Assembly: GCA_900315935.1 (NCBI GenBank)
Contig: ONBB01000012.1
Location: forward strand, 1 to 64,000
Origin: an uncultured Bacteroidales bacterium
Lineage (GTDB): Bacteria > Bacteroidota > Bacteroidia > Bacteroidales > P3
Reading direction: 5' to 3'
Length of the DNA stretch: 64,000 nucleotides
A program made the position numbers and the translations under genes. Under the pieces are notes generated by a model. It was not told the origin of the DNA. It was given only the letters and a program-made list of their open reading frames with translations, and ran no database searches. Within the stretch, counting starts at the first letter, position 1. Each line of letters opens with the position of its first letter. This document shows positions 16,242-24,546 of the stretch, one piece after another.

Positions 16242-18338
16242 TCATCTTGTTACCACCACCTTGCGGGCAGGATAGTTGCCTATCTTGAGCAGATAGGAGC
16301 CGTTGGCGTGCACATCGAAGCGCAAGGGCTGGTAATTGTCCTGTTTGGTGGCCATTAGGCGGCCGACAGCATCGTACAGTTCCACCACGTTACCCTCGGC
16401 ACCCTCGACCACCACCTGACCTTGGCTCACATATACCTTGGCGTTCAAGGTCGCCACGTCGTCAACTCCCACATAGACAGTGTCATGGATATACACCGTG
16501 TCATGAATGTACTGAGGCACATAGACCGTGTCGTGCAATGCCAGCCAGATGGTGTCGGTCTGTACTATGGTTACCGTGTCGTAGACTGTGTTTATCACGG
16601 TGTCTGTTACCACCGTGGTGTCATGTACAGCCACATAGGTGGTGTCGTGGATTATAATGGTGTCGTGAACAAGCCGGCCGAAGTAAGCCGAGAGTGTAGT
16701 GTCCGATGTTACCGTCAGCGTGCGGGGGTTGTCAGTGTTGCCGTCGCTCCAGTGGTCGAAGAAATACCCTTCGTCGGGGATGGCTGTAAGGGTGGCTTCG
16801 GAATTGTTACAGGTGGGCTGTATAATATCCACACTTCCGTGGTAACTCTCACCAATGCTGACAGAGTCTGTTACTATTGGATAATTGGTGAAGCGACTCC
16901 ATAAGGTGGAGTTCATATAAGCGTTTCTGGCGGCACAGGGGACATAGACCGGGATGCTGGTATTTACTGCATAAAAAGGAGAATATATCTCCTCCGACCT
17001 CCCCGATGGCGGCACGGTGGCCAATGAATGTATTTCGGTCAGTCCGGTGCAGTCGGAGAAGGCATGGAAGCCGATGGAGGTAACCGAGTTGCCGATGGAG
17101 ACGGAGGTCAGGCCGCTGCAGCCTTGGAAGGCATAGTCGCCGATGCTGGTCACCGAGTTGGGGATGGTAATGGAGGTCAGGCCGGTGCAGAGTCGGAAGG
17201 CATGGTTGCCGATGGAGGTGACGGAGTCGGGGATGGAGATGGAGGTCAGGCTGCTGCAGCCTTCGAAGGCTTCGGGGCCGATGGTGGTAACCGAATTGCC
17301 GATGGAGACGGAGGTCAGGCCGCTGCAGCCGTAGAAGGCACTGTAGCCGATGGTGGTGACGGAGTTGCCGATGGAGACGGAGATCAGTCCTCTGCAGCCT
17401 TGGAAGGCATAGTCGCCGATGGTGGTGACGGAGTTGCCGATGGAGACGGAGATCAGTCCAGTGCAGCCTTGGAAGGCGGATCTGCCGATGGTGGTGACGG
17501 AGTCGCCGATGGAGACGGAGGTCAGTCCGCTGCAGCCTTGGAAGGCGGATCTGCCGATGGTGTCCACCGTAGAAGGTATTGTTACATTTCCGCCTGCTCC
17601 TAAATATGCAAGTAGATAGTGTTTTGTGCTATCGGAAAATACGAAGTCGCTTTCTGTCACACCATTCATAGATCTTGCACCCCATGGGCTTCCTGTAGCG
17701 CTACCATAATACTCTATATGACGTACAAGAGCAAATGCATTCGAACCTATGGAGGTGACGGAGTTGGGGATGGAGACTGAGGTCAGGCCGGTGCAGTCTT
17801 GGAAGGCATAGTTGCCGATGGTGGTAACCGAGTTGCCGATGGAGACGGAGGTCAGGCCGGTGCAGCCTTGGAAGGCATAGTTGCCGATGGAGGTAACCGA
17901 GTTGCCGATGGAGACGGAGGTCAGGCCGGTGCAGCCTTCGAAGGCATAGTAGCCGATGGTGGTGACGGAGTCGGGGATGGAGACGGAGGTCAGGCCGCGG
18001 CAGTATCGGAAGGCACTGAGGCCGATGGAGGTAACCGAGTCGGGGATGGAGACGGAGGTCAGGCCGTTGCAGCCTTGGAAGGCTCCCCTACCTAGACCAT
18101 AAGCAAGCACTTTGACTACATAGGTCGTTTCGTTATAAACTACCGTGTTGGGAATAATCAGGTCGCCCGTTACATAATTATTTGTTCCAGGGGACACTAC
18201 CTCGGCGTATCCGTTGGCGATGTTGTAGTACAGCGTCTGACCGCTTGGGGCTACGGCGGAAAAAGTGTAGGCGTGGGCCATCCGCGGCATAGCCAGCATA
18301 GCCAGCAGGAGTGAGAAAAGGGTCAGTTTTTGTTTCAT
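16242..18338 (-). CDS. BspA-like leucine-rich-repeat surface protein with T9SS sorting domain
   Basis: A 698-residue secreted protein. Signal peptide to about residue 23 (ending RMAHA). About 14 BspA/TpLRR units of 23 residues, pattern SAFxGCxGLTSVSIGNSVTTIG, in two blocks separated by a ~40-residue non-repeat segment. Then a divergent InlB B-repeat-like domain (EATLTAIPDEGYFFDHWSDG), a Thr/Asp-rich linker of HDTxYV motifs, and a ~70-residue C-terminal sorting domain (VVELYDAVGRLMATKQD, then GSYLLKIGNYPARKVVVTR). Such proteins are exported by Sec and the type IX system and attached to the surface; BspA relatives mediate adhesion. The 69-base DNA repeats are very similar to each other and can recombine. 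Confidence 0.9.
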   Translation of the reverse strand: MKQKLTLFSLLLAMLAMPRMAHAYTFSAVAPSGQTLYYNIANGYAEVVSPGTNNYVTGDLIIPNTVVYNETTYVVKVLAYGLGRGAFQGCNGLTSVSIPDSVTSIGLSAFRYCRGLTSVSIPDSVTTIGYYAFEGCTGLTSVSIGNSVTSIGNYAFQGCTGLTSVSIGNSVTTIGNYAFQDCTGLTSVSIPNSVTSIGSNAFALVRHIEYYGSATGSPWGARSMNGVTESDFVFSDSTKHYLLAYLGAGGNVTIPSTVDTIGRSAFQGCSGLTSVSIGDSVTTIGRSAFQGCTGLISVSIGNSVTTIGDYAFQGCRGLISVSIGNSVTTIGYSAFYGCSGLTSVSIGNSVTTIGPEAFEGCSSLTSISIPDSVTSIGNHAFRLCTGLTSITIPNSVTSIGDYAFQGCSGLTSVSIGNSVTSIGFHAFSDCTGLTEIHSLATVPPSGRSEEIYSPFYAVNTSIPVYVPCAARNAYMNSTLWSRFTNYPIVTDSVSIGESYHGSVDIIQPTCNNSEATLTAIPDEGYFFDHWSDGNTDNPRTLTVTSDTTLSAYFGRLVHDTIIIHDTTYVAVHDTTVVTDTVINTVYDTVTIVQTDTIWLALHDTVYVPQYIHDTVYIHDTVYVGVDDVATLNAKVYVSQGQVVVEGAEGNVVELYDAVGRLMATKQDNYQPLRFDVHANGSYLLKIGNYPARKVVVTR

Positions 18339-18413
18339 GATACAAATTGCTTTTTTTTTATAGTGTCCTGTCTCCTAGTTGTTTACCATTGAATGGTTCG
18401 GGAGTGGACACTG

Positions 18414-18444
18414 CAAAGATACGAATAAAAATCAAACCGGCAAA
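18414..18444 (-). promoter_or_regulatory. Promoter of the LRR protein gene
   Basis: Minus-strand TTTG, 19 bases, TATCTTTG; leader about 70 bases. Confidence 0.75.
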
Positions 18445-18496
18445 TTTTTATATGAGAGCTCGTCTGAAATCCAGTGTCCGGCGGTGTTCAGCCAAC

Positions 18497-18526
18497 AAAA
18501 AACGGGCGGTTTACGCCCGTTTTTCG
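18497..18526 (-). terminator. Terminator of the 4-hydroxybutyrate operon
   Basis: AACGGGCG / CGCCCGTT stem with loop GTTTA and a T run on the minus strand, about 40 bases after the sucD stop. Confidence 0.85.
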
Positions 18527-18564
18527 GTTTTATGTCAAAAAAATCAGATGGTTTCCCGGGCGGG

Positions 18565-19923
18565 TTACTTCCAGATCTCCTCGTCGGTGGGAACCTGCAT
18601 GCGGGTCTGCAGCGGTGCGACGCGGGTGATGTTGAGCAGGTGCTTGAAGGTGAAGTTCTCGCTGATGGAGTTGTTGCCCCAGGAGCCGCAGCCGAGGGTG
18701 TTGGTTACGGGCAGGCCGTTCTGTATGCTGCCGCCGGCGGTGGTGGCGCAGGGGGCGTTCACTATCAGGCGCGACACGCTGAGCTCCGAGCCGGCCTTGA
18801 TGATGTTGGCCTGGGAGTTGGAGTGCAGGCCGGCGGTGTGGCCGTTGCCCTCGCAGTTGAGGTTGGTCTGGGCGATGTCGATGGCTTGGTCGAAGTACTG
18901 GTAGGGGAACATGGCCAGCACGGGGCACATCTTCTCCTTGCTGATGGGGTCGTCGATGCCGAAGCCGCCGTTGCTCTCGAGCACCAGCACCTTGGTGCCG
19001 TCGGCGACGCTGATGCCGGCCTTCTGCGCGATGAACAGGGCCGACTGGCCTACCACCTGGCGCGCCGTGTGGCCCTCCTCGAAGAGCACGGCGAGCACCT
19101 TCTCGCGCTCCTCGGCCGAGCAGACGTGGGCGTGGTGCTGGCGGAAGGCGGCGATGACCTCCTCGCGGGCCTCCTGCGGGTAGATGCAGCTCTGCTCACC
19201 GGAGCAGATGATGCCGTTGTCGAATGAGCGGCCGGTTACTATCTTGCCCACGGCCAGGGCGTAGTCGATGTTGCGGTCGAGGATGACCTGCACGTTGCCG
19301 GCGCCGACGCCGTAGGAGGGCTTGCCGCTGCTGTAGGCGCTCTTGACCATGGGCATGCCGCCGGTGGCCACCGTTACGTCGCAGTAGCCCATCAGCGCTT
19401 GGGTCTTCTCGAGCGTGGGCTCCTCGACAATCTGCACCATGCCGTCAGGCAGGTCGACCGCCTTGAGCGCCTCGACGATGTAGTGCACTGCCTTGGCCGA
19501 GCAGCGCTTGGCCTTGGGGTGGGGGGCGATGATGATGGCGTTGCGGCTCTTCAGCGCGAAGGCGATTTTCGACATCGGGGTTACGATGGGGTTGGTCATC
19601 GGCGTTACGCCGGCCACCACGCCGATGGGCTTGGCTATCTCGATGAGGCCGGTGCGCTCGTCGATGCCCAGGATGCCGATGGATTTCTTGCCTTTGAGGT
19701 CCCACCAGACGCCTTTCGACTTGTTGCGGTTCTTGGCCACTTTGTCCTCGTAGACGCCCATGCCGGTCTCCTCGACGGCCATGCGGGCCAGCTCCTCGGC
19801 GTGGTCGTAGATGGTGCGGGTGGTGATTTTCACCGCCTGGTCGACGTCGTCCTGGTCGAAGTGGTTCATGTATATGGCCTGCGCGGCGCGGGCCTTGGCT
19901 ATCATTTGTTGTATCTCGGTCAT
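18565..19923 (-). CDS. sucD: CoA-dependent succinate semialdehyde dehydrogenase
   Basis: Reduces succinyl-CoA to succinate semialdehyde. An aldehyde dehydrogenase of the CoA-acylating branch: 452 residues, the length of the Porphyromonas gingivalis and Clostridium kluyveri enzymes. Visible motifs: cofactor-binding region IGVVAGVTPMTNPIVTPMSK, VATGGMPMVKSAYSSGKP, GVGAGNVQVILD, and the catalytic cysteine C240 in FDNGIICSGEQSC. Last gene of a four-gene minus-strand operon (abfD, abfT, 4-hydroxybutyrate dehydrogenase, sucD); the other three genes make the identification firm, since related acetaldehyde dehydrogenases look alike. A C-rich bipartite repeat lies between it and the upstream gene. Confidence 0.9.
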   Translation of the reverse strand: MTEIQQMIAKARAAQAIYMNHFDQDDVDQAVKITTRTIYDHAEELARMAVEETGMGVYEDKVAKNRNKSKGVWWDLKGKKSIGILGIDERTGLIEIAKPIGVVAGVTPMTNPIVTPMSKIAFALKSRNAIIIAPHPKAKRCSAKAVHYIVEALKAVDLPDGMVQIVEEPTLEKTQALMGYCDVTVATGGMPMVKSAYSSGKPSYGVGAGNVQVILDRNIDYALAVGKIVTGRSFDNGIICSGEQSCIYPQEAREEVIAAFRQHHAHVCSAEEREKVLAVLFEEGHTARQVVGQSALFIAQKAGISVADGTKVLVLESNGGFGIDDPISKEKMCPVLAMFPYQYFDQAIDIAQTNLNCEGNGHTAGLHSNSQANIIKAGSELSVSRLIVNAPCATTAGGSIQNGLPVTNTLGCGSWGNNSISENFTFKHLLNITRVAPLQTRMQVPTDEEIWK

Positions 19924-19988
19924 TTTGTTGTTTTTTTTATGTTAATGTGTTGGTTTTCTTTGCTTTTTGTAGGGCTTTTGCGTTGTAT

Positions 19989-20060
19989 GCTACCATAAGC
20001 TACCATAAACTACCATTGTCGAACTATTCCCCTAGAGATCCCCTACCGTTCCCCTAGAGG
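19989..20060 (+). repeat. Bipartite 10/11-base-period element, copy 2 (inside the 4-hydroxybutyrate operon)
   Basis: Left half TACCATAAGC, TACCATAAAC, TACCATTGTC; right half ATTCCCCTAGAG, ATCCCCTACCG, TTCCCCTAGAG. It fills the gap between the dehydrogenase stop and the sucD start, in opposite orientation to transcription. Confidence 0.8.
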
Positions 20061-20063
20061 GTG

Positions 20064-21179
20064 TCAGTACAGTTTCCGGTATACGCTGACGATTTCCTCG
20101 CGGCTCATCGGCACATAGTTGTTGGCCAGCAGCCGCTGCTGCCGTTCGAGCACGCTGTCGGCGAACTGCTCGCACTCCTCCTCCCGCATGCCGTACTCGC
20201 GCAGGGGGCGCTTCTGCACCATGCAGGAGAGCACCTTGTCCAGTGCCGGGTAGAGCACCTCGGGCGCCTCGCCGCAGCCCAGCAGGTTGGCGTACAGGGC
20301 GTTGAGCTTCGTGATGTCGCCCGTGGGGTTGCGCTTGGCGTAGAAGTCGAGGATGGTGGTGAAGAACTGGTAGTTGCTCTCGCCGTGGGCCACGTGGTAG
20401 TTGCCGCCGAGGGGGTAGGAGAGTGCGTGGACGGCCGCGCAGCCGGCGTTGCCGAAGGCGATGCCGGCGTAGGTGCTGGCGCGCAGCATGGCCTCGAGGT
20501 GCCCCAAGCGGTAGTCGGCTCCCTCCTTGGCGATGCCCGCGAAGATGGGCAGGATGAGGCGGATGGCCTCCTCCGAAAACAGGCGCGAGAAGGGCGTGGC
20601 CTTGGGCGAGAGGTAGCTCTCGGTGGCGTGGATCAGGGCGTCGATGGCGCTGAAGGCGTAGGGTTTGAAGGGCAGGGTGGTGAGCAGTTCGGGCACCAGC
20701 ACCGCGTCGTCGGCCAGGATGGCGTTGTCGGCCAGCCCCAGCTTGGTGTGCTTCTGCTTCAACTCGGCGATGCTGATGTTGGTTACCTCGCTGCCGGTGC
20801 CGCAGGTGGTGGGCACGATGACCAAGCCCTTGCGCTTGACGATGGGTATCTTGCGCTCGAAGGCGTCGGTTACGTTCTCCAGGCATCCCAGGGCGAACAG
20901 CTTGGCGATGTCGATGACCGTGCCGCCGCCCACGGCCACCACGCGCTGGTAGTCCGTGCCGCGCAGGTCGTCCATCATGCGCTGTATCATCTCGTCGCTC
21001 GGCTCGCCGGCGCCGTATTGCTCCTGCATCACAAACGTGCAGGGCAGGTTCAGCCCGCGGATGTAGGGCTCGTGGATGAAGGTCTGGGTGATGACCAGGT
21101 CGCCCTTGCCGAGTTGGAACGCCTCGGCGAAGCGGGCGAAGGTGTCGAATTGGTGTATGTTGCTTTTTACGGTGAACAT
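20064..21179 (-). CDS. NAD-dependent 4-hydroxybutyrate dehydrogenase
   Basis: Iron-type alcohol dehydrogenase of 371 residues that reduces succinate semialdehyde to 4-hydroxybutyrate. Motifs: NAD-binding RVVAVGGGTVIDIAKLFAL, IVPTTCGTGSEVTNISIAEL, and the metal-binding residues in FSAIDALIHATESYLS (Asp, His) and AAVHALSYPLGGNYHVAHGE (His, His). The ATG at 21179 gives the conserved start MFTVKSNIHQF; the frame extends farther upstream only as an out-of-frame read of abfT. It lies 5 bases after the abfT stop. Identification rests on family motifs plus operon context. Confidence 0.9.
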   Translation of the reverse strand: MFTVKSNIHQFDTFARFAEAFQLGKGDLVITQTFIHEPYIRGLNLPCTFVMQEQYGAGEPSDEMIQRMMDDLRGTDYQRVVAVGGGTVIDIAKLFALGCLENVTDAFERKIPIVKRKGLVIVPTTCGTGSEVTNISIAELKQKHTKLGLADNAILADDAVLVPELLTTLPFKPYAFSAIDALIHATESYLSPKATPFSRLFSEEAIRLILPIFAGIAKEGADYRLGHLEAMLRASTYAGIAFGNAGCAAVHALSYPLGGNYHVAHGESNYQFFTTILDFYAKRNPTGDITKLNALYANLLGCGEAPEVLYPALDKVLSCMVQKRPLREYGMREEECEQFADSVLERQQRLLANNYVPMSREEIVSVYRKLY

Positions 21180-21184
21180 GGTTG

Positions 21185-22480
21185 TCAGATGTTTTTGTAG
21201 GTTTTCTCGTAATCTTCGCGCAGCTGCTGGCGGAAGTCGGGGTGGGCTATGGCGATGAGTGCCTCGGCGCGTTTGGGGAGCGACAGGCCGCGCAGGTGGG
21301 CGATGCCGTACTCGGTTACCACGTAGTCCACGTCGTTGCGCGAGGTGGTAACGGCGGTGCCGGGCTTGAGCGCGGCCACGATGCGGCTCACCGTCCCCTT
21401 GGCCGCCGTCGACGGCATGGCCATGATGCTGCGGCCGCCCTTGCTCATGGTGGCGCCGCGCACGTAGTCCACCTGGCCGCCGGTGCCGCTGAACTGCTTG
21501 GCGCCCATGCTCTCGCTGGCCACCTGGCCCATGAGGTCCACCTCGATGCACGAGTTGATGGCCACCATGTTGTCGTTCTTGGCTATGACGGTGGGGTCGT
21601 TCACGTAGTCCACGCCGAAAAGTGCCACGTCGGGGTTGTGGTCCACGAAGTCGTACAGCCGGCGGGTGCCCATGAGGAAGGTGGCCACCAGCTTGCCTTT
21701 GTGGAGGGTCTTCTTGCTGCCGTTGATGACGCCGCGCTCCACCAGGTCGACCACTCCGTCGGAGAACATCTCGGTGTGGATGCCCAGGTCGTGCTTGTCG
21801 CCCAGCTGTGCCAGCACCGCGTCGGGGATGGCGCCGATGCCGAGCTGCAGCGTGTCGCCGTCATTGATTAGGGATGCGCAGTGGCGTCCGATGGCCATCT
21901 CGATGTCGCCAATCTTGGCGGGTGCCAGCTCCGGCAGGGGATAGTTGACCGGCACGATGTGGTCCAGCTCGCTGACGTGCACCAGGGTGCCGCCGGCGGT
22001 GTAGGGCATCTGGTCGTTCATCTCGGCGATGACCACGCGCGCCTTCTTGATGGCGGCGGTGCTGTAGTCGCACGAGAGGCCCACCGAGCAGTAGCCGAAG
22101 GCGTCGGGCTCCGTTACCGTTACGATGGCCACGTCGCAGGGTATCTCCTTGCCCAGCATTCCCGGTATGTCCTTGAAGTAGGCCGGGAAGAACTCCCCGC
22201 GGCCACTCCAGACGTGCTGTCTGGAGTTGGCCCCTAGGAAGTTGGTAAGATGACAAAAGTTTTCGCTGCATTCGGGCGCGAAGCACTCGCCGTCGCCCAG
22301 CGTGAGCATGTGGTAGATGCTCACGTCGCGGTAGTCGGCGTGGTGCTCGGCCAGGGTTTTCACCATCGTGCGCGGCACTCCGGCGCACTCCGACATCACC
22401 ACCGTGTCGCCGTTGCGTATGGCGCCGATGGCTTTCTCGGGCGTGGTGAGGCGGTTTTTATATTCGGTTCTCCAATCCAT
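21185..22480 (-). CDS. abfT: 4-hydroxybutyrate CoA-transferase
   Basis: Transfers CoA (from acetyl-CoA or similar) to 4-hydroxybutyrate. A 431-residue member of the acetyl-CoA hydrolase/transferase family: N-terminal KNRLTTPEKAIGAIRNGDTV, central IGDIEMAIGRHCASLINDGD and LQLGIGAIPDAVLAQL, active-site glutamate in NSCIEVDLMGQVASES, and the downstream SGTGGQVDYVRGA loop. Only 2 bases separate it from the abfD stop, so it is translationally close-coupled. The operon (dehydratase upstream, dehydrogenases downstream) specifies the substrate as 4-hydroxybutyrate rather than acetate or butyrate. Confidence 0.92.
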   Translation of the reverse strand: MDWRTEYKNRLTTPEKAIGAIRNGDTVVMSECAGVPRTMVKTLAEHHADYRDVSIYHMLTLGDGECFAPECSENFCHLTNFLGANSRQHVWSGRGEFFPAYFKDIPGMLGKEIPCDVAIVTVTEPDAFGYCSVGLSCDYSTAAIKKARVVIAEMNDQMPYTAGGTLVHVSELDHIVPVNYPLPELAPAKIGDIEMAIGRHCASLINDGDTLQLGIGAIPDAVLAQLGDKHDLGIHTEMFSDGVVDLVERGVINGSKKTLHKGKLVATFLMGTRRLYDFVDHNPDVALFGVDYVNDPTVIAKNDNMVAINSCIEVDLMGQVASESMGAKQFSGTGGQVDYVRGATMSKGGRSIMAMPSTAAKGTVSRIVAALKPGTAVTTSRNDVDYVVTEYGIAHLRGLSLPKRAEALIAIAHPDFRQQLREDYEKTYKNI

Positions 22481-22482
22481 GG

Positions 22483-23928
22483 TTAGTCGATGTGGGCAAT
22501 GTTCTTGGCCAGTTTCTTCTTGCTCTCGAGGTCGCCCTGGCGGGCAATCATCACGCGCTGTGCCTGGGGCGAGCCGGCGCCGTGCATGCTCTCGGTGCGG
22601 TAGCCCACGGCGGCGGTGCCGAGCGTCAGGTTCTCAATCAGACGCAGGATGCGCATGCGGTCCTCGGTGCTCACGCCGTCGACGCCCTTGAGGTACTTGT
22701 CCACGTAGTGGCCTATCTCCTCGCTGCGCAGGTCGGCCTCGCTGGGCATGGTTACCATCAGGCCGCCGGCGATGTCCTCGGCCAGGCGCGCTATCTCGTA
22801 GGGCAGGCGTGTTACGTTCTGCTTGCAGACGTTGGCCAGCAGCAGGTCGATCTGGTAGTTGCCGGCGGCCATCTTGCAGCCCTCGCACGAGCAGGCGATG
22901 CCGCACGAGTAGAGGGTCTCGTTCAGGTGCATCATCTCGATGAGTTTGTCCTTGATGTGGCTGGCCTTGGGCACGCCGTTGTAGTCGGCAGCCAGCGCCG
23001 CGGCGCCGATCAGCACGTCGCCCACGCCCACCTTGCAGCCGCCGTAGCTCTGGCGGTGGTAGCCGGCGAAGCGCTCCACCATCATGCCGGCGAAGTCGTA
23101 CTCGCGGCACATGAAGACGCGCTCGTTGGGGATGAACACATCGTCGAAGATGACCAGTGCCTCGTGGCCGCCGAACTCGCTGTTGCCCAGGTCCATGTCG
23201 TGGTACTGCTCCAGCTTGCGGGTGTCGCAGCTCTGGCGGCCGTAGATCATGGTGATGCCGGGGGCGTCGCTGGCGATGGCGAAGCTGACGGCGTAGTCCT
23301 TGTCCTCCTCCTTCATGGCCACGGTGGGCATGATGAGGTGCTCGTGGCTGTTCACGGCGCCCGTCTGGTGCGCCTTGGCGCCGCGCACCACGATGCCGTC
23401 CGGGCGCACCTCGGTGATGTGGAGGTAGAGGTCGGGGTCCTTCTGCTGGCTGGGGCTGAGGCTGCGGTCGCCCTTGGGGTCGGTCATAGCGCCGTCGATG
23501 GTCAGGTCGTTGTCCTGTACATATTTAAGGTATTCGGTGAAGCGGCGGTGGTACTCCGTGCCGTGCTTCTGGTCGATTTCGTAGGTGGTGCTGAAGATGG
23601 CGTTGAAAGCATCCATGCCCACGCAGCGCTGGAAGCAGGCTGCCGTCTTCTGGCCGCAGAGGCGCTGCATCTTCACCTTGTTGATGAGGTCCTCGGTGCT
23701 TTGGTGCAGGTGGCAGAAGCGGTTGATGCGCTTGCCCGTGAGGTTGCTCGTGGCGGTCATGATGTCCTGGTACTCGGGCTGCTCGGCCAGCCAGTAGGTC
23801 ATAGCCACCGAGTTCAGCGACGGGCGGATCATCGGGTGGTCGACGGGGTTGTCGATCTTCTCGCCCATGTACCATACGTTCATCTTCATCTTGCGAAGAC
23901 TTTCAATGTATTGCTCTCTTGTCATCAT
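22483..23928 (-). CDS. abfD: 4-hydroxybutyryl-CoA dehydratase / vinylacetyl-CoA isomerase
   Basis: FAD and [4Fe-4S] enzyme that converts 4-hydroxybutyryl-CoA to crotonyl-CoA by a radical mechanism. The 481 residues align without gaps to the known cluster ligands: C98 and C102 in AACFQRCVGM, H291 and C298 in YHRQSYGGCKVG (one less than the C. aminobutyricum numbering C99/C103/H292/C299). Also visible: MTDPKGDRSLSPSQQ, and VVRGAKAHQTGAVNSHEHL. First gene of the operon, with a promoter at 24018. The enzyme is oxygen-sensitive, in agreement with an anaerobic fermenter. Crotonyl-CoA would go to butyryl-CoA by enzymes outside the window. Confidence 0.96.
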   Translation of the reverse strand: MMTREQYIESLRKMKMNVWYMGEKIDNPVDHPMIRPSLNSVAMTYWLAEQPEYQDIMTATSNLTGKRINRFCHLHQSTEDLINKVKMQRLCGQKTAACFQRCVGMDAFNAIFSTTYEIDQKHGTEYHRRFTEYLKYVQDNDLTIDGAMTDPKGDRSLSPSQQKDPDLYLHITEVRPDGIVVRGAKAHQTGAVNSHEHLIMPTVAMKEEDKDYAVSFAIASDAPGITMIYGRQSCDTRKLEQYHDMDLGNSEFGGHEALVIFDDVFIPNERVFMCREYDFAGMMVERFAGYHRQSYGGCKVGVGDVLIGAAALAADYNGVPKASHIKDKLIEMMHLNETLYSCGIACSCEGCKMAAGNYQIDLLLANVCKQNVTRLPYEIARLAEDIAGGLMVTMPSEADLRSEEIGHYVDKYLKGVDGVSTEDRMRILRLIENLTLGTAAVGYRTESMHGAGSPQAQRVMIARQGDLESKKKLAKNIAHID

Positions 23929-24017
23929 GTTGTTTTGTTGTTTTTAGGTGATATGTTATTGTTTGTTTTTTAAGTTTTAGAAACCAGTTTTGTCAACTTT
24001 TTATCTGATTTCGGCGG

Positions 24018-24047
24018 CAAAAGTAGGAAAAAAAAACATACTGAAAA
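24018..24047 (-). promoter_or_regulatory. Probable promoter of the 4-hydroxybutyrate operon
   Basis: Minus-strand TACTTTTG (24018-24025) with a TTTTCAG block about 16-20 bases upstream; leader of about 80 bases to abfD. The -33 element is imperfect. Confidence 0.6.
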
Positions 24048-24200
24048 AATATTTTTGATAAATTTTCTGCAAATAGTTGAAAATCTGTAAGAAAAATTTT
24101 TCTCGATAGTGTTTTTGGAGCACATTTTACCGAAATTGATGCTGTTTTTGGTTACTTTTTTACCTCTATTCAGCACCTTTCGGGCACCATTTTCCACGTA

Positions 24201-24280
24201 TGGTACCATATCCTTCCATATCCTTCCAGTGCCTTTGTATTCCCCTACCGTTCCCCTACCATTCCCCTACCGATCCCCCA
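24201..24280 (+). repeat. Bipartite 10/11-base-period element, copy 3
   Basis: Left half TACCATATCC, TTCCATATCC, TTCCAGTGCC; joint GCCTTTGTATTCCCC; right half TTCCCCTACCG, TTCCCCTACCA, TTCCCCTACCG. The clearest copy, together with the one at 62565. Confidence 0.85.
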
Positions 24281-24376
24281 GTTGTTCCTGGTGTATGCCG
24301 GGCGGGAATCGGTATGCTTAAACGGATACATCTATATTAAATAATGTGTTCAATTCCGGGGCCTCCCGCCCCTATT

Positions 24377-24423
24377 AAGGTTTAGGGTTTATAGTTTAAG
24401 GTTTATAGTTTATCGTTTATAGG
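24377..24423. repeat. GTTTAAGG/GTTTATAG simple repeat
   Basis: Variants of AAGGTTTAGGGTTTATAGTT repeated about five times. The reverse-complement type (TAAACCCTAAACC) occurs at 24513-24543, and a related array at 32283-32320. Confidence 0.7.
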
Positions 24424-24459
24424 GGAAGATGAGGGCTCTCATCCTACTTGATTTCGGGT

Positions 24460-24494
24460 AACAAAAAAACGGGCGAATTCGCCCGTTTTTCAGT
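24460..24494 (-). terminator. Terminator of the PepSY-like gene
   Basis: AACGGGCGAATTCGCCCGTT is a perfect palindrome with a T run on the minus-strand side, about 60 bases after the stop at 24547. A-run and T-run on both sides make it bidirectional. Confidence 0.85.
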
Positions 24495-24512
24495 TTTCTT
24501 TAAAAAATACAG

Positions 24513-24543
24513 TAAACCCTAAACCTTAAACCCTAAACCCTAT
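24513..24543. repeat. TAAACCC simple repeat
   Basis: TAAACCCTAAACCTTAAACC type array, four units, ending 4 bases before the stop of the next gene. Together with 24377-24423 it brackets the terminator as an inverted pair. Confidence 0.7.
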
Positions 24544-24546
24544 TAC

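Larger units (their letters stand above)
24026..24546. other. Repeat-rich intergenic region upstream of the 4-hydroxybutyrate operon
   Basis: AT-rich sequence, then the bipartite element (24201-24280), then GTTTAAGG-type simple repeats on both sides of a terminator palindrome. No gene seen. Confidence 0.6.

Noticed and set aside
16990..18110. Regular repeats suggesting a CRISPR array
   Set aside because: The 69-base units are contiguous coding repeats of LRRs without unique spacers, and no cas genes are near.
20064..21551. Longer N-terminus for 4-hydroxybutyrate dehydrogenase
   Set aside because: The extra ~124 residues overlap abfT out of frame and are Arg/His/Gly-rich; the family start is at 21179.
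24201..24280. TTCCCCTACCG units as a mini CRISPR or minisatellite gene
   Set aside because: Units are directly adjacent with no spacers; open frames through them (VPLYSPTVPLPFPY-like) recur only because the DNA repeat recurs.
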